Of a DNA stretch of 64,000 bases, positions 9,046-18,132 are shown one piece after another. The stretch comes from JBFGCT01 sp963825565 (GTDB lineage Bacteria > Actinomycetota > Acidimicrobiia > Acidimicrobiales > Ilumatobacteraceae): positions 62,001-126,000 of the forward strand of contig CAWGTW010000013.1 in NCBI GenBank assembly GCA_963825565.1. The letters run 5' to 3'. Numbering within the stretch: the first letter of the stretch is position 1; each line of letters opens with the position of its first letter. The notes beneath the pieces were generated by a model that searched no databases, had not been told where the DNA came from, and worked only from the letters and a program-made list of their open reading frames with translations. The position numbers and the translations under genes are program-made.

Positions 9046-9178
9046 CGCCCCTCCCGCACTTCTGTCCGAACTCGTGACCGTTGTGTGATCAAAGTCATAG
9101 ACGCGAGCCGCCCGCGGGCGCAAGGTCAATCCGACGCCTCGCGTCATCACACCCGTTCAGAAAGCAGGAGACACATCG

Positions 9179-9805
9179 ATGTACATCTTCAATCGCACCC
9201 GCACGGTCAAGCCCGGCAAGGTCATGGAAGCAGGGCCGGCCGCGGTCGCCATCGCCGGGTCGGTGAAGAAGCTGACAGGACTGGACGTCTACGTCTGGAA
9301 CACGGTCTTCGGCGCTCCGGCCGGCACCATGTCGTGGAGCGTCCGTCTCGACTCGCAGGCACAGCTCATGGAAGCGACCGAGAAGATGGTGGCCGATCAG
9401 GGCTACTTGGAAGAGGTACTGGCCCTCAACGACCTCTTCCACGGCGACACCACCGACAACATGGTGCGGGTGATCTCGGGGACCCCGGCGGAAACGCCCG
9501 GCAAGTACGTCGCCATCACGCAGGCGACCATGGCCAACGGGATGTACGACCAGGCGATCGCCTGGGGGATGGAGATGCAGGCGTTCGTCGCCGCCGAAAC
9601 CGGGCTCGGGTCGATGTTCGGCATGGCGATGTACGCCGGCTTCGCCGATCTCGGGTGGCTGCTCTCGGCGGCGTCCGCAGCCGAGCTGGACAAGTTCGAC
9701 GACTGGCGCATGACCAGTGCCGACTACCAGAAGCGGATCCACGACGCAGCCGGGCTGTTCATCGAGGGCTCCGGAAGCAACAGCCTGATCCAGCGCGTCG
9801 GCTGA
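9179..9805 (+). CDS. Unrecognised soluble protein, possibly of a dimeric alpha-beta barrel type
   Basis: A 208-residue protein not assigned to a family with confidence. It starts MYIFNRTRTVKPGK, with the pattern of NIPSNAP-like or dimeric alpha-beta barrel proteins. It seems to contain two similar halves: one up to about residue 95, and a second from KYVAITQATMANGMYDQAIAW. It has no signal peptide or membrane segment. An AGGAGA ribosome binding site lies nine bases before ATG 9179. It is divergent from the Crp/Fnr gene, so it is a natural candidate target of that regulator. Confidence 0.72.
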   Translation: MYIFNRTRTVKPGKVMEAGPAAVAIAGSVKKLTGLDVYVWNTVFGAPAGTMSWSVRLDSQAQLMEATEKMVADQGYLEEVLALNDLFHGDTTDNMVRVISGTPAETPGKYVAITQATMANGMYDQAIAWGMEMQAFVAAETGLGSMFGMAMYAGFADLGWLLSAASAAELDKFDDWRMTSADYQKRIHDAAGLFIEGSGSNSLIQRVG

Positions 9806-9923
9806 ACGATCCGAGACGGGGACCGATCGATCGGGGCGGGGAGCGGGCGAGCACCGTGGCTCGGCCCGGCCCCCGGTCGATCGGAGTCGCTCGTCCGGCC
9901 GGGGAACACAAGGCGGCGCGCTC

Positions 9924-9929
9924 TATGGT
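9924..9929 (+). promoter_or_regulatory. Putative -10 element (TATGGT) for a leaderless SDR gene
   Basis: TATGGT ends six bases before ATG 9936, and no Shine-Dalgarno sequence is present. In actinobacteria a TANNNT box at this distance places the transcript start on the start codon. Confidence 0.6.
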
Positions 9930-9935
9930 CCGACC

Positions 9936-10766
9936 ATGGAGCTGAACAACAGGGTCGTCATCGTCACCGGCGCCGCATCGGGCATCGGGGAGGCGATCGC
10001 GAAGGCCGCCCACGCGGCCGGTGCGCGCCACGTGGTCGTCGCCGACCTCGACACTGCGGGGACCGAGCGGGTGGCGAGCGAGATCGGTGGCACCCCGGCG
10101 ACGCTCGACGTTCGCGACGAGGCAGCGATCAAGCGGCTGGTCGAGGCCACCGAGGATGCCCACGGGCCGATCGGGCTGTTCGTCTCCAACGCCGGCTTCG
10201 TGACCGCGGCGGGCCTCGAAGACTCCAACGAGGCGATCCAGAAGATGTGGGAGGTCCACTGCCTGTCGCACATCTACGCCGCCCGCGCCGTCCTGCCCTC
10301 GATGATCGCCAACGGGGAGGGCTACCTGCTCAACACGGCGTCGGCGGCCGGTCTGCTGACCCAGATCGGTTCGATGGCCTACTCGATCACCAAGGCCGCC
10401 GCGGTGTCGCTCGCCGAGTGGCTGGCGATCACCCACTACCACCAGGGCATTCGGGTGTCGGTGCTGTGCCCGCAGGCCGTGCGCACCAACATCATCGCCA
10501 ACAGCCCCGACAACCTGGGCGGCGACGACGACTTCGAGGGCGGCGTCGCCAGCGGCGACGGCGTGCTCGAACCCGACGAGGTGGCGGCGCTGTGCCTCGA
10601 GGCGATCGCCGACGAGCGGTTCCTCGTCCTCCCCCACCCCGAGGTGGCGACCTACGAGGAGCGCAAGGCGACCGACCGAGACCGCTGGCTGGCGGGGATG
10701 CGCCGATTCCAGGCCGCCCTGTTCCCCGACGGCCCGCTCCCCGGCGACGCGATCGCACCGCGCTGA
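9936..10766 (+). CDS. Short-chain dehydrogenase/reductase
   Basis: A 276-residue classical SDR. It has the dinucleotide-binding motif TGAASGIGEA at the N-terminus, an Asp after the second strand (VADLDT) that suggests NAD(H) preference, the NAG motif (SNAGF), a catalytic serine in LLNTASAAG and the YSITK motif. The substrate is not predictable from sequence. The start is supported by a TATGGT hexamer (9924-9929) six bases upstream and the absence of a Shine-Dalgarno sequence. Confidence 0.93.
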   Translation: MELNNRVVIVTGAASGIGEAIAKAAHAAGARHVVVADLDTAGTERVASEIGGTPATLDVRDEAAIKRLVEATEDAHGPIGLFVSNAGFVTAAGLEDSNEAIQKMWEVHCLSHIYAARAVLPSMIANGEGYLLNTASAAGLLTQIGSMAYSITKAAAVSLAEWLAITHYHQGIRVSVLCPQAVRTNIIANSPDNLGGDDDFEGGVASGDGVLEPDEVAALCLEAIADERFLVLPHPEVATYEERKATDRDRWLAGMRRFQAALFPDGPLPGDAIAPR

Positions 10767-10813
10767 AGCACGACCGCCTTGGAGCCGAACGACGCCGGGG
10801 CAGAGTCAGCCGT

Positions 10814-11548
10814 TCAGTACAGCCCGATCATCCGCCCGGAGAGGGCGACGACCGAAGCGGCGAGCACCGGCTTGATCACCCGCTCGCCGCCCTCGACGGC
10901 GATGTGCGCGCCGACGTAGCCACCGATCCCGGATCCCGCCGACAGCACCAGGGCCGGCGCCCACTCGACCTGGCCCTGCACGATGAAGATGGTGCAGGCG
11001 ATCAGCGAGACGCCGATCACGACGTAGCTCTTGATCAGGTTGGCGGTGACGAGGTCGTGGCCGGCCCTGGCGAGCACCATCAGCAGGATCAGCCCGACCC
11101 CGGCCTGGATCGCCCCCGCGTAGACGCCGACGCCGAAGAAGACGGCGATCGACAGCCACCGCGGCCACGGCTCGTCGGTTTCCTTGGCCTTCGGCTTGAC
11201 GAGCACGAGCACGAGCATCGGGATCATCAGGAATCCGAAGATCCGCTCGAACAGCTCGTCGTTGATCTGTGACACCACCGATGCGCCGACCAGGCCCCCG
11301 ACCAGTGTCGCCGGGAGCACGCGGCGGGTCGCCTGCCACCCCTCGACGCGGCGCTTGACGTAGCTGCGGGCCGACGAGCCGGTCTGGATCAGCACCGCGA
11401 TGCGGTTCGTCCCGTTGGCGAGGAGGCCTTCGACGCCGGCGAGCGAGAGCAGCGGGACGGTCAGCAGCGACCCCCCACCGGCCATCGCGTTGACCGTGCC
11501 GGCGAACATCCCCCCGAAGAAGATGAGCAGCGCGGCGCCGACGGACAT
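10814..11548 (-). CDS. TauE/SafE (TSUP) family permease
   Basis: A 244-residue polytopic membrane protein with the TSUP signature. The N-terminal helix FFGGMFAGTVNAMAGGGSLLTVPLL contains the conserved N-x-x-x-G-G-G element, and the start of the second repeat (GVGVYAGAIQAGVGLILLMVL) is also visible. TSUP proteins move sulfite, organosulfonates or other small anions across the membrane; the substrate here is unknown. A TAGTGT hexamer (11555-11560) lies six bases before the ATG, consistent with leaderless transcription. Confidence 0.93.
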   Translation of the reverse strand: MSVGAALLIFFGGMFAGTVNAMAGGGSLLTVPLLSLAGVEGLLANGTNRIAVLIQTGSSARSYVKRRVEGWQATRRVLPATLVGGLVGASVVSQINDELFERIFGFLMIPMLVLVLVKPKAKETDEPWPRWLSIAVFFGVGVYAGAIQAGVGLILLMVLARAGHDLVTANLIKSYVVIGVSLIACTIFIVQGQVEWAPALVLSAGSGIGGYVGAHIAVEGGERVIKPVLAASVVALSGRMIGLY

Positions 11549-11554
11549 CGCCGC

Positions 11555-11560
11555 ACACTA
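11555..11560 (-). promoter_or_regulatory. Putative -10 element (TAGTGT) for the leaderless TSUP gene
   Basis: Read on the minus strand, TAGTGT is six bases before ATG 11548, with no ribosome binding site. Confidence 0.6.
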
Positions 11561-11680
11561 CGACGACCGAATGGTCACGACACGCCCCTGCGGGCGGGGC
11601 CGCCCGACCTCGTCGCGCTGGGGTCGCGCCAGAACGTTGCGCCAGGCGCGACGGTCCGCGGGCGTTGCGGGTGGGAGCGG

Positions 11681-12421
11681 TCAGCCGCCGGGGGCGAGGA
11701 GCTGTGAGCGCGATGGGTCGCAGCGGTGCTCGCCGATGGCGGGGGACTCGAGCACTGTGCGGATCTCGCTCGCGTCGACGACGAACGTGGCGTCGGAGCG
11801 GGCCGACGGGAACGCGAACACGACGCCCGCGAGCCGGCCGTCACCGTCGAACACGCCGGCCCCGCTGTCGCCACCGGCGATGGCCGCGTCGAGTTCGTAT
11901 CCCGTGCGGGTACTGCGCGACGTGCTGCGGACGTCGTCGACGTCCATCACCAGCCGCCGCACGACCGAGGCGTCGACCGTCCCCGATGTCGCCCCGCCGA
12001 CGACCCGGACCGCGTCGCCGGCCTCGACGTCGGTCAGCTCGACCGGCGGCGCATCGACGGACGGCGCCTTGATCAGCGCGAGGTCGCGCGTCCGATCGAG
12101 CAGGAACACCGTCGCAGGCTCCCCGTCGACGAACACGTCGGTGGCGCCCACGACCACATGCGCGGCGGTGAGCACGACCGCCTGCCCGACGACCACACCG
12201 GTACCGACCGTGCCCGACGCATCGCCGCACGCCGTCGTGCGCAGCGTGACCGCCCGCTCGTCGGCGCCGACGATGCCACGAACCGACACCTCGGCCGGCG
12301 TCGTGCCGGCGTCGCCACGATCAGGGGCACCGGCCCCTCCGCCGCACGATGCGGCCGGTACGACGAGGATCGACGCCAGCGCCGCCACCGCGCAGCTCGA
12401 CCGGCGGACCCGTCCGCTCAC
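11681..12421 (-). CDS. Secreted trypsin-like serine protease, lipoprotein
   Basis: A 246-residue protein with a signal peptide ending in a lipobox (VVPAASC) near residue 25. It then has a trypsin-fold domain with the catalytic triad in order: His in TAAHVV, Asp in DLALIK and Ser in GGDSGAGVF. It is probably anchored outside the membrane by an N-terminal lipid. The GTG start overlaps the stop of the upstream membrane-protein gene (GTGA), which fixes it against a longer open frame that lacks a signal peptide. The two genes likely form one unit. Confidence 0.85.
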   Translation of the reverse strand: MSGRVRRSSCAVAALASILVVPAASCGGGAGAPDRGDAGTTPAEVSVRGIVGADERAVTLRTTACGDASGTVGTGVVVGQAVVLTAAHVVVGATDVFVDGEPATVFLLDRTRDLALIKAPSVDAPPVELTDVEAGDAVRVVGGATSGTVDASVVRRLVMDVDDVRSTSRSTRTGYELDAAIAGGDSGAGVFDGDGRLAGVVFAFPSARSDATFVVDASEIRTVLESPAIGEHRCDPSRSQLLAPGG

Positions 12422-12870
12422 GGCGGATGGCGGGCGGCGATCGCCGCCATCGTCGACTCGTAGCGGCGGAGCACGGAGAACCGCTCGGGACCCACACGCC
12501 ACTCGCTGATCACCAGATTGTTCGCAACCCGTTCGACCGTCGTCGAGGCGGGCAGCCGGGCGATCAACGAAGTCGCCACCTGACGCACGCGACCGGCCTT
12601 CATCAACACGAGGCCGTCGTCGGTCGCGGCGAGGACCCGGTAGTCGGTCACCGCCGACGCGGCCACGGCGACCGCCGCCAGCGCCACCGCGACGATCGAG
12701 GCGGCCGACGTGAACCCGGCGAGCACCGCTCCGCCGCCGCCGATGGCCGCCGCAGCGACGGCAAACGGGACGAACAGCCGGTGCCGCCGAAACAGATACG
12801 CGACGTCGAGCACCTCCTCGTCGGTGCCGAGCACTCGTCGCACCGACCGCCACAGCACCTCGCGCCGCAT
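12418..12870 (-). CDS. Small membrane protein, possibly with a bacterial PH-like domain
   Basis: A 150-residue protein with a cytosolic N-terminus (RREVLWRSVRRVLGTDEEVL), two hydrophobic segments (LFVPFAVAAAAIGGGGAVLAG and ASIVAVALAAVAVAAS), and a soluble C-terminal part that could form a bacterial pleckstrin-homology-like beta domain (DYRVLAATDDGLVLMKAGR). That last assignment is tentative. An in-frame ATG 42 nt further upstream exists but lies inside the large hairpin at 12883-12914. The start at 12870 follows a GGGAG element. It is translationally coupled to the protease gene. Confidence 0.65.
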   Translation of the reverse strand: MRREVLWRSVRRVLGTDEEVLDVAYLFRRHRLFVPFAVAAAAIGGGGAVLAGFTSAASIVAVALAAVAVAASAVTDYRVLAATDDGLVLMKAGRVRQVATSLIARLPASTTVERVANNLVISEWRVGPERFSVLRRYESTMAAIAARHPP

Positions 12871-12882
12871 CACCGCTCCCAA

Positions 12883-12914
12883 CGGTGGGTGCCACCGTCT
12901 CGTGGCACCCACCG
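12883..12914 (-). terminator. 13-bp perfect hairpin after the TRAP operon
   Basis: CGGTGGGTGCCAC pairs perfectly with GTGGCACCCACCG across a six-base loop. It lies downstream of the TRAP binding-protein gene and 12 bases before the membrane-protein start at 12870. No T-run follows, as is common in high-GC actinobacteria. An operator for the downstream gene is an alternative. Confidence 0.6.
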
Positions 12915-13029
12915 ACGGGAGGAGTCCATCGCTGTGGTCGACCCTGCAGTGAGACGCTCATCTGCCACCAGCGGGGCCGCCACCATGTCGCATCGCCGCT
13001 CGCCCCCAACCGGCGAGCCGATCATCGGG

Positions 13030-14271
13030 TCAGATCTCCGTCTGTTGATCCAGGTACGACTTCTCGGCGAGGCCGTGCCATTCGGCGATGCTCTCACGGA
13101 AGGCCCGCCAGGGCTCGAGGATCGCCTTGAAGTCGGCGTTGCTGTTGGCGATGCCGTCGAGGACGTTCTCGGTCTCCTCCTTGAACGCGGCCATGATCTC
13201 CGGGCTGAACTCCCGGAGCTCGGCGAACTCCTTGATCTTCTGGAGGTCGACCGGGTTGAGCACGTCGTACTTGGCCATCGTGAGCATGTTGGCGTGCGCC
13301 GCAGCGCTCTCGATCGCCGCCTGGTACTCGGCGGGCAGGTCGTTCCACAGGTCGAGCGGGAACTCCACCTCGACCGCGGTGCCCGGCTCCCACCACCCCG
13401 GGTAGTAGTAGAAGAGCTGGCCCTGGAACCCGTCGAGACCGAGGATCAGGTCGTCGGTCGGCCCGACGAACTCCGCGGCGTCGATCGCGCCGGTCTCGAT
13501 CGCCGGCAGGATCTCGCCACCGGCGATCGAGATCTGCTCACCGCCGAGGTTGGTCAGCACGGTGCCGGCGATGCCGGGGATGCGCATCTTCAGGCCCTGG
13601 ATGTCCGCGACGGTGTTGATCTCCTTGGAGAACCACCCGCCCATCTGGCAGCCGGTGCCGCCGCAGGGGAACGCGATGATCCCGTTCTGCTCGGCGTTGT
13701 ACTCGTTGAGCAACTCGATCCCGCCACCCTCGTACAGCCACGCGTTCTGCTGCCGCTGCGTCAGGCCGAACGGCACCGCGGTGCCGAACTGCTGAATCGG
13801 GTTGATCCCCGTGTAGTAGTACGACGCGGTGTGGCCCGACTGCACGCCCTGGCTGGCGACGGCCGGCAGCACCTCGAGCCCGCCGACGATCTCGCCCGCC
13901 GGCCGCGGCGTGATCCTGAACTTGCCGCCGGTCAGCGCACTGAGCTTCTCGGCGAAGGTCTGCGCCGAGCCGAACAGCGTGACGAGCGAGGTCGGCCAAC
14001 TCGTGGCCATGTCCCATTCGATCTCGGGCAGGTCTTGGCTGAGCGTGATCTCCTCGGCGGTCGTACCGGCGGTCGTGCCGCCGGTCGTCCCCTCGGGTGT
14101 GGTCTCGCCGGCACCGCCGGTCGTTCCCTCGCTTCCGCCGCCGTCGTCGCTACTGCACGCAGCGAGGATCGCCGTCGTCGCCGCGAACCCGGCCACGCCG
14201 AGGCCCGCCTTGCCGAGGAAGCTGCGCCGGTCGTAGCCGGGCACCTGCTCCTCGTTGTCGTCGATGGTCAT
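13030..14271 (-). CDS. TRAP transporter substrate-binding lipoprotein (DctP/FcbT1-like)
   Basis: A 413-residue periplasmic binding protein. The N-terminus has a twin-arginine motif (DRRSFLGK), a hydrophobic stretch and the lipobox LAAC, so it is probably Tat-exported and lipid-anchored. A Gly/Thr-rich linker precedes the binding domain, whose elements (RIPGIAGTVLTNLGG, then FVGPTDD and YYPGWWEPG) resemble the keto-acid or mannitol/chloroaromatic branch of TRAP binding proteins (TakP/FcbT1). The ligand is therefore likely an organic carboxylate, by inference. A strong GGAGGAGGA ribosome binding site precedes the ATG. It lies downstream of the two permease genes. Confidence 0.92.
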   Translation of the reverse strand: MTIDDNEEQVPGYDRRSFLGKAGLGVAGFAATTAILAACSSDDGGGSEGTTGGAGETTPEGTTGGTTAGTTAEEITLSQDLPEIEWDMATSWPTSLVTLFGSAQTFAEKLSALTGGKFRITPRPAGEIVGGLEVLPAVASQGVQSGHTASYYYTGINPIQQFGTAVPFGLTQRQQNAWLYEGGGIELLNEYNAEQNGIIAFPCGGTGCQMGGWFSKEINTVADIQGLKMRIPGIAGTVLTNLGGEQISIAGGEILPAIETGAIDAAEFVGPTDDLILGLDGFQGQLFYYYPGWWEPGTAVEVEFPLDLWNDLPAEYQAAIESAAAHANMLTMAKYDVLNPVDLQKIKEFAELREFSPEIMAAFKEETENVLDGIANSNADFKAILEPWRAFRESIAEWHGLAEKSYLDQQTEI

Positions 14272-14347
14272 GTGTCCTCCTCCTCTGTTGGTCTCGCACC
14301 GGTGATGCGATCTTGTTGCTCGACGGAGCCGGCGACGGGGAGCGTCG

Positions 14348-15907
14348 TCAACTGAACGTGTCGAGCGAGAACTGGACGATGCCGGGGACGAACCCGAGGA
14401 TCACGAGCGCGACCCCCTGCAACGCCATGAACGGAAGCGCGCCCTTGTGGATGTCGGCGGTCTTCACCTCGGGAGGCGCGACGCTCTGGAGGTAGAAGAG
14501 CGAGAACCCGACCGGCGGCGAGATGAACGCCATGTTGAGGTTGACCGCCATCAGCACGGCGAACCAGATCTTCTCGTCGCTGGTGAACCCGAGCGCTTCG
14601 AGCGCGGGCACGAAGATCGGCACGACGATGAACGTGATCTCGAGGAACTCGAGGTTGATCCCGAGCAGGAACACGGCGACCATCGCGATGAGGACGAAGC
14701 CAAGCTTCCCGCCGCCGATCGACGCCAGCCACTCCGAGGTCTGGTCGGACCCCCCGAGCTGGAAGAACATCAGCGAGAAGAACGTCGAGCAGAACAGCAG
14801 GGTCATCACGAGGATCGTGATGTTCGCCGTCGACTCGCCGGCCTGCTTGATCTCGGTCCACCGCAACCGCCACTTCGGTTCGACGTGTTCGGCGCCCTCC
14901 TTCTGCAGGATGCGGTCGAACAGCCAGTTCATGCAAGCGAGGAGCAGGGCACCGAACACGCCGACCGCCCCCGATTCCGATGGCGTCGCCACCCCCTGGA
15001 AGATCGAGACGAGCACGCCGGCGATCAGCACGAGGATCGGCACGATCGAGATCAGCACCTCGGTGGCCAGCATCTTGGTGACGAGCAGGATGGCGAAGAA
15101 GACGAGGAACGAGATCCCGAAGCCCATCATCGACACCCGTACGCTTGCGAGCAGTAGGACGAGCCCGACCATGAACGCGAGGCAGAGCGCGAACAGCGCC
15201 TTGGAGGCGACCGACGGGTTGCCCCGGAGCGTGCGCTGGTCCTTCGGCATCGCCGGGCCGACCTCGGGCTTGAGCCAGGAGATACCGAGGACGTAGATCA
15301 CGTACAGCCCGCTGAGCATCAGCCCGGGCACGAGCGCGCCGGCGAACAGGCCGAGGATGCCGACGCCGAACTGCTGGGCCAGCAGAATCAGCACGATGCT
15401 CGGCGGCAGGAGCTGGGCCAGCGTGCCCGACGCGACGATCGCCCCGGTTGCCAGCTTGTGGTCGTAGCCGAGCTTGACCATCGCCGGCAGCGAGAGCAAC
15501 CCCATCACGATGACGGTCGCGGCGACGACGCCGGTCGCGGCGGCGAGGAGCGTGCCGACGATCACGACCGTCGCCGCGACACCGCCGCGGACCACGCCCA
15601 TCAACATCCCGACCGCGGTCAGCAGCCGTTCGGCCAGACCGGATCGCTCGAGGATCGCGCCCATCAACACGAACAGCGGGACAGCGAGCAGCTGCGGGTC
15701 GCTGACCGCGGTGAACCACCGCGACGGGAGCGTGTTGAGCGTGTTGACGTTGAACGTGTCGGTGACGTCACCGATGAACGCGAACAGCAACGCGGTGCTG
15801 GCGAACGAGAACGCGACGTTGTACCCGGTGAGGATCATCGCCATGAAGACGACGAACATGAACAGGGCGAGGAACACCCCGAGTTCGAGTCCGAGTATCG
15901 CCAGCAT
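14348..15907 (-). CDS. TRAP transporter large permease subunit (DctM/FcbT3-like)
   Basis: A 519-residue polytopic membrane protein with the DctM architecture of repeated hairpins (DPQLLAVPLFVLMGAILERSG, LAQLLPPSIVLILLAQ, TPSESGAVGVFGALLLA, INLEFLEITFIVVPIFVPAL, NLNMAFISPPVGFSLFYLQ). It is the ion-coupled translocation subunit of a tripartite transporter. One base separates it from the small subunit, with the binding protein 76 bp downstream. It is slightly longer than usual (about 430 residues), with an enlarged central loop that includes a charged KEGAEHVEPKWRLRWTE segment, as seen in the FcbT3 branch. Confidence 0.94.
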   Translation of the reverse strand: MLAILGLELGVFLALFMFVVFMAMILTGYNVAFSFASTALLFAFIGDVTDTFNVNTLNTLPSRWFTAVSDPQLLAVPLFVLMGAILERSGLAERLLTAVGMLMGVVRGGVAATVVIVGTLLAAATGVVAATVIVMGLLSLPAMVKLGYDHKLATGAIVASGTLAQLLPPSIVLILLAQQFGVGILGLFAGALVPGLMLSGLYVIYVLGISWLKPEVGPAMPKDQRTLRGNPSVASKALFALCLAFMVGLVLLLASVRVSMMGFGISFLVFFAILLVTKMLATEVLISIVPILVLIAGVLVSIFQGVATPSESGAVGVFGALLLACMNWLFDRILQKEGAEHVEPKWRLRWTEIKQAGESTANITILVMTLLFCSTFFSLMFFQLGGSDQTSEWLASIGGGKLGFVLIAMVAVFLLGINLEFLEITFIVVPIFVPALEALGFTSDEKIWFAVLMAVNLNMAFISPPVGFSLFYLQSVAPPEVKTADIHKGALPFMALQGVALVILGFVPGIVQFSLDTFS

Positions 15908-15908
15908 G

Positions 15909-16919
15909 TCACTCGATCCGCTGGGGAGCGTCCTGCTTTCGGATCGTGCCGTAGCGCGGGCGGTTGGCGATGACGAACCCGGTCTTGATCAGTTCGCTGA
16001 CGACCGCGATCCCCATCAGCACGAACCCGATCAGGATCAGCGCCTTGACGTACCCGACCGGGAGTTGGTCGGCGTCAGGTGACTGCTCCCACGTCTCCCA
16101 CACGCGGTACCCGCTCGGCCAGCTGCCGTCGCGTGCCCGACCGAGCGCGAGCGCAGCGTTGGGCTGGTTGATACGGATCGCCATGTAGATGAACGGCAGG
16201 AACAGCGTCGAGTGGAGGATGAAGTCGATCCACGCCTTGCGCTTGTCGGAGAAGTTGGCCCACCAGAAATCGATCCGCGGGTTGACCCCGTCGCGGATGC
16301 CGTAGTTCGCGCCGAGCAGGAACAGTGCCGCGAACGACTGCCACGCCAGGCTCGACGCCTGACCGATCAGGATGTCCTGATCGACGTAGCGCGTGCCGTA
16401 GCGGGTGACGACGTTGAAGAACTGCACGAAGAACACGAACCAGGCGAGGAACATCGAGATCCGCTTGGTCACCGAGGCGATGGCATCGAGCCCGATCCGC
16501 AACCCGTTGAGGCCGCTCGCCCAGAACGACATCGCCAGGGCGCCGACGACCGCCACCCACTCCCAGGGCTCGAAGTGGCCGATCTGGTACTTCGTGTCGA
16601 GCACCGTGTGATAGAGCGCGGCGACGACGAGGGTCCCGGCGGCGACCAGACCGATCGGATGGATGCGCCACGGTGCTCCCGGCGCACCGACCGGTTGACC
16701 GGGGTCGGCGGGATCACCGTGACCGGTGACCGGCTGCCCGTCCCCGGCCTCGGGTTCGCGGTCGGGGTCGTCGGTGATCACGCCCGGTTCGACTCCGGCT
16801 GCGGGCACCTCGTCGACCTCGCCGTCGGGCCGGCCGGCGATCGGAGCGCGGGCGAACGCAGTCGCCCGCGGCGACTCGTTGTACCCCCAGCCGCGAGTGG
16901 CGGCGCGCATTGAGATCAC
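15909..16919 (-). CDS. TRAP transporter small permease subunit (DctQ/FcbT2-like)
   Basis: A 336-residue protein. After a hydrophilic Pro/Asp/Gly-rich N-terminus (about 85 residues, unusual for DctQ) it has four to five membrane helices, including LAWFVFFVQFFNVVTRYGTRYV and SLAWQSFAALFLLGANYGIRDG, the latter carrying the typical xxGIRDGxxPRIDFWW loop of the FcbT2 branch. The stop lies one base before the DctM start, so the genes are coupled. GTG 16919 is used with a G-rich tract six bases upstream; ATG 16910 in the same frame is an alternative. Confidence 0.9.
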   Translation of the reverse strand: MISMRAATRGWGYNESPRATAFARAPIAGRPDGEVDEVPAAGVEPGVITDDPDREPEAGDGQPVTGHGDPADPGQPVGAPGAPWRIHPIGLVAAGTLVVAALYHTVLDTKYQIGHFEPWEWVAVVGALAMSFWASGLNGLRIGLDAIASVTKRISMFLAWFVFFVQFFNVVTRYGTRYVDQDILIGQASSLAWQSFAALFLLGANYGIRDGVNPRIDFWWANFSDKRKAWIDFILHSTLFLPFIYMAIRINQPNAALALGRARDGSWPSGYRVWETWEQSPDADQLPVGYVKALILIGFVLMGIAVVSELIKTGFVIANRPRYGTIRKQDAPQRIE

Positions 16920-17137
16920 CTACTACCCCCCTGAGCAGATGGACAGAGTGAAGTGCACGCGGCACCGCCCGGTCAAGCCCATTCGGGACAAGGCGCCGGA
17001 CCGCACCCCGTTCGCGGCCGCTCAGCTGCGGGTGGGCAGGTCGTGTCGGACGTCGACCGGCGTCGGCGCGGCCGTCGCCCGGGTTGCTGACGGTCGCGGC
17101 GAACCGGCACTGAACGCGTCGTCGGCCGGCCGTCGTG

Positions 17138-18040
17138 TCACAGCGCGAGGAGCACGACCGGCAGCGTCGCCGCCGACGCCAGCGTGCCGACGACCACGCC
17201 CGCCGTCACTCGTTCGGGCGCCATGTCGTACTGGATGGCGACCACCGCGCAGAAGACGGCGGGCGGCATCGCGGACTGGATGACCACGGCGTCGAGTGCG
17301 TCCCCGTCGAGCCCGAGCCACACCGCGACCAGCCCGGCAACGGCCGGCGCGAGCGCGAGCTTGCACGCCAGCATCAGCCCGAGGTCGCCGGAGAGGCGGG
17401 GCGGTCCCGTCTTGGTCAACTGGAGACCGAGGGTGAACAGCATGATCGGGATGAGTGCGTCGGCGAGGAGTCCGACCGAGCGGTCGAGCACGATCGGCAG
17501 GTCGATGTTGCCGACGTTGGCGACCAGCGCCAGACCTCCGGCGATCGCCATCGGCGCGGTGACGGCGCGGCCGACGGCCAGCAGCGGCGACCGCGTGCGC
17601 GCCTCGGCCAACCCGACGCTGAGCACCAGACCCGCGATGTTGATCGTGAGCATCAGCACCCCGGCGATCGGCAGGGCGTCCTCGCCCAGCGCGAACCCGA
17701 CGATCGCGAGACCGGCATTGCCCACGTTGCCGTAGGCGCTCGTCATCGCCGTCGCCGCGCTGACCTCGTAGGTGGCCTGCGTGGCGCGCGCCCACACGGC
17801 CACGACGAGCACCGCTGCGCCCATCCCCGCCAACCCGGCGAGCACGAGACGGGCGACGACGCTGCCGTCGAGCTCCGCGTCGGCGAGCACGGCGAACACG
17901 AACGCCGGCCCGAGGACGTAGAACGACAGGCGAGACAGGCTGCCCACGTCGATCTCGAGCCGTGACCCGGCGAGCGCCCCGAGCACGACGAGCAGCGCCA
18001 CCGGCGCCAGGACGTCGAACAACACGTTGGCCACCGACAT
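17138..18040 (-). CDS. AEC (auxin efflux carrier) family transporter
   Basis: A 300-residue protein with about ten hydrophobic segments arranged as two five-helix halves. It has family-like elements: an N-terminal VLFDVLAPVALLVVLGALAGS, the SAYGNVGNAGLAIVGFALG segment at the crossover, and a C-terminal AMPPAVFCAVVAIQYD. AEC proteins export or exchange organic acids such as malate or malonate; the substrate is unknown. A TAGGGT hexamer at 18048-18053 is seven bases before the ATG, so transcription is probably leaderless. Confidence 0.92.
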   Translation of the reverse strand: MSVANVLFDVLAPVALLVVLGALAGSRLEIDVGSLSRLSFYVLGPAFVFAVLADAELDGSVVARLVLAGLAGMGAAVLVVAVWARATQATYEVSAATAMTSAYGNVGNAGLAIVGFALGEDALPIAGVLMLTINIAGLVLSVGLAEARTRSPLLAVGRAVTAPMAIAGGLALVANVGNIDLPIVLDRSVGLLADALIPIMLFTLGLQLTKTGPPRLSGDLGLMLACKLALAPAVAGLVAVWLGLDGDALDAVVIQSAMPPAVFCAVVAIQYDMAPERVTAGVVVGTLASAATLPVVLLAL

Positions 18041-18047
18041 TCGGGCG

Positions 18048-18053
18048 ACCCTA
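18048..18053 (-). promoter_or_regulatory. Putative -10 element (TAGGGT) for the leaderless AEC transporter gene
   Basis: On the minus strand TAGGGT lies seven bases before ATG 18040. Confidence 0.6.
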
Positions 18054-18132
18054 CGCGTCGACGCACCACCCGGTTGGCGTCGCGATGATGGTCGGGCGGC
18101 CCATCACGATCGCGACGCGGACGGCGGGATCT

